Assembly: GCF_001455965.1 (NCBI RefSeq) | Contig: NZ_LKKO01000013.1 | Coordinates: forward strand, 1-64,000 | Source of the DNA: Methylobacterium sp. GXS13 | GTDB lineage: Bacteria > Pseudomonadota > Alphaproteobacteria > Rhizobiales > Beijerinckiaceae | Direction of reading: 5' to 3' | DNA length: 64,000 nt | Part shown: piece by piece, positions 62,555 through 64,000 of the stretch | How positions within the stretch are numbered: the stretch's first letter is position 1 | Layout: each line of letters starts with the position of its first letter | Notes under the pieces: model-generated | What the model saw: the letters and a program-made list of their open reading frames with translations, nothing else | What the model was told of the DNA's origin: nothing | Databases searched by the model: none | Program-made: the position numbers and the translations under genes

Positions 62555-63472
62555 TCACGATTGGCGCAGGCGCGGATCGAGGAAGGCGTTCAGCAGGTCG
62601 GCCGCGAGCGTCAGGGCGATGTAGATCATCGCCAGAACCAGCACGATCGCCTGGACCACCGGGAAGTCATTGCGGGCGATGGACTCCCAGGCGAGCTGGC
62701 CGAGCCCCTGGAGCGAGAACACCGCCTCGATCACGATCGAGCCGCCGAGCATGAAGCCGAACTGCACCGCCGCCAGGGCAATCACCGGGATCACGGCGTT
62801 GCGGAGCGCATGTCGCACCAGGATTTTTCGCGGCGGCAGTCCCTTGGCCCGGGCGGTGCGGACGTAATCGGAGGCCAGCACCTCGAGCATGCCGTTGCGG
62901 GTGAGCCGCATCACCGCCGGCATGGCGTAGTAGCCGAGCGCCACCGCGGGCAGGACGAAGTTCTTCCAGCTCGCGTTGCCGGAGACCGGCAGCCAGCGGA
63001 GGTTGACGGAGAAAATCAGGATCAGGGTCAGCCCGAACCAGAAGCTCGGCATCGCCTGGCCGAGTACCGAGATCGACAGGGCGAGCCGGTCGATCCAGGT
63101 ATCGCGCTTGACCGCGGCGATCACCCCAAGCGGCACCGCCACGAACAGAGCCACCGCAAGGGCGATCACACCGAGATAGAGGGTGATCGGCAAGCGGGCC
63201 GCCAGTAGGTCGATCACCCGCTCGCGGAAGTAGAAAGAATTGCCGAAATCGAGGTGCAGCGCCTTCCAGGCCCAGGCGAGGAACTGGGCCAGCAGCGGCT
63301 GGTCCAGGCCGTAATCCTTGCGGATCTGCACGATCTGGGGCCCCGTGGCCTCCGGCCCGGCGATGGCCGTGGCGAGGTCCCCCGAGAGGTGGAGCAGCAT
63401 GAAGCTCGCCACCGAGACCGTGAACGCCACCGCAAGGGCGACCAGGATGCGCCGGAGCGTGAAGGCCAGCAC
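62555..63472 (-). CDS. Peptide-type ABC transporter permease (DppB-like), second system
   Basis: 305 residues from a GTG at 63472, with six helices. It begins LAFTLRRILVALAVAFTVSV and has the EAA loop ASDYVRTARAKGLPPRKILV and ALTLAADLLNAFLDPRLRQ at the end, matching DppB. It follows the substrate-binding protein gene by 12 bases, so the whole leftward unit is SBP, DppB, DppC, M20 peptidase, dual ATPase. Confidence 0.92.
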   Translation of the reverse strand: MLAFTLRRILVALAVAFTVSVASFMLLHLSGDLATAIAGPEATGPQIVQIRKDYGLDQPLLAQFLAWAWKALHLDFGNSFYFRERVIDLLAARLPITLYLGVIALAVALFVAVPLGVIAAVKRDTWIDRLALSISVLGQAMPSFWFGLTLILIFSVNLRWLPVSGNASWKNFVLPAVALGYYAMPAVMRLTRNGMLEVLASDYVRTARAKGLPPRKILVRHALRNAVIPVIALAAVQFGFMLGGSIVIEAVFSLQGLGQLAWESIARNDFPVVQAIVLVLAMIYIALTLAADLLNAFLDPRLRQS

Positions 63473-63484
63473 GGTGCCGCCCCC

Positions 63485-64000
63485 TTACTTCCAGGACGCC
63501 GCGTAGAAGCGCGGCACCTCGTCCGGCTGGGCGGTGAAGCTCAGGTCCGACGTGAAGGCGTAGTTGGTCGCATAGGAGAACATCGGCAGGGCGTAGGCCT
63601 CTCCGGCGATCCGCTGGAGCGCCTTGGCGTAGGCAGCCTTGCGCTTCTCCGGGTCGGTGGAGCCGTCGCCTGCCTGCAGGTCGGCGATCACCTGGGGATC
63701 CTTGGTCAGGTCTTCCTCGCCGCCGCGGAAATAGACCCCGTCGAAGGCCGAGACGTCGTTGACCGAGAACGAGCCCCAGGTCTGGTAGCCGATCGAGATC
63801 TTGCCGGCCCGCAGGGAATCCCGGAACGCCGCATAGCGCAGGTAGTTGAGCCGCACCTTGATGCCGACCGCCCCGAGATAGCCGATTACCGCCTCGGCAT
63901 AGTCCCGCTCGCGATAGGCGCCGAGATCGATCTCGAACCCGTTCGCGTAGCCGGCTTCTTTCAGCAGCGCCTTCGCCTTGGCCGGATCGTAGGGATAGCG
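63485..64000 (-). CDS. Peptide-type ABC substrate-binding protein (5' part outside window)
   Basis: Only the C-terminal 171 residues are present; the frame stays open to the window edge, so the start lies beyond 64000. YDPAKAKALLKEAGYANGFE and PEKRKAAYAKALQRIAGEAY are typical of family 5 solute-binding proteins. It is the first gene of the leftward second peptide ABC operon and is 12 bases before the DppB-like gene. The Tat or Sec signal cannot be judged. Confidence 0.85.
   Translation of the reverse strand, partial: RYPYDPAKAKALLKEAGYANGFEIDLGAYRERDYAEAVIGYLGAVGIKVRLNYLRYAAFRDSLRAGKISIGYQTWGSFSVNDVSAFDGVYFRGGEEDLTKDPQVIADLQAGDGSTDPEKRKAAYAKALQRIAGEAYALPMFSYATNYAFTSDLSFTAQPDEVPRFYAASWK

Overview
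This 64 kb window is high-GC (roughly 70%) alphaproteobacterial DNA, most consistent with Methylobacterium or a close Methylobacteriaceae relative. The assignment rests on a (2S)-methylsuccinyl-CoA dehydrogenase of the ethylmalonyl-CoA pathway, a RegBA redox two-component pair, phasins with a Cys-type intracellular PHB depolymerase, a MucR-like regulator without its zinc cysteine, an alphaproteobacterial-type HisRS, and several families of dispersed palindromic repeats. No tRNA, rRNA, CRISPR array or intact insertion sequence was seen.

Layout. 1-3.1 kb: the 3' part of a Bat-like cluster (VWA, TPR, BatD-like). 3.3-4.4 kb: an unknown gene, then a fluoride riboswitch and crcB. 4.5-7.4 kb: ppsR-type regulator and, divergently, hemE-hemJ. 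The gap between them (5321-5786) has the marks of a chromosomal replication origin: a perfect DnaA box, a one-mismatch inverted box, nine GANTC methylation sites, a perfect CtrA site and an AT-rich tract. 7.4-9.5 kb: LprI-like secreted protein, higBA toxin-antitoxin and an Asp/Glu racemase. 9.6-14.3 kb: leftward hisS-hisZ-hisG-lysR. 15-20.6 kb: DUF3429, rho, maf, CDF metal exporter, aroE, coaE. 20.6-24.4 kb: a partly duplicated and decayed yihY/hydrolase pair split by a lower-GC island holding one orphan gene. 24.6-32.4 kb: EamA exporter, Rieske-ferredoxin reductase, mcd and two related, divergent GT4 glycosyltransferases. 32.7-38.3 kb: two phasin-like genes, cell-wall amidase and PBP1A. 38.3-43.3 kb: purS-purQ, regB-regA and phaZ. 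43.7-51 kb: a complete peptide-type ABC importer with an amidohydrolase. 51.3-57.3 kb: a sulfonate/nitrate-type ABC pair, Ldh-family dehydrogenase, sorA-sorB sulfite dehydrogenase and a YeiH-type transporter, possibly one organosulfur module. 57.5 kb to the end: a MucR-like regulator and a second, leftward peptide ABC importer with an M20 peptidase, cut off by the window edge.

Functional links. hemE and hemJ are two heme steps; hisS, hisZ and hisG join histidine synthesis to tRNA-His charging; the phasins and phaZ flank RegBA, suggesting a redox-PHB link; each peptide importer is paired with its own hydrolase. Genes right of about 5.6 kb (hemE, hemJ, rho, maf, aroE, coaE) point right and the ppsR-type gene points left, as expected for forks leaving an origin there.

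Dispersed repeats are prominent: modular three-base-loop hairpin arrays at gene 3' ends, about 175-bp elements with GC-rich terminal inverted repeats (two of them inside ABC operons and one at the start of batD), and about 95-bp palindromes beginning with CGTCATTGCGAGC.
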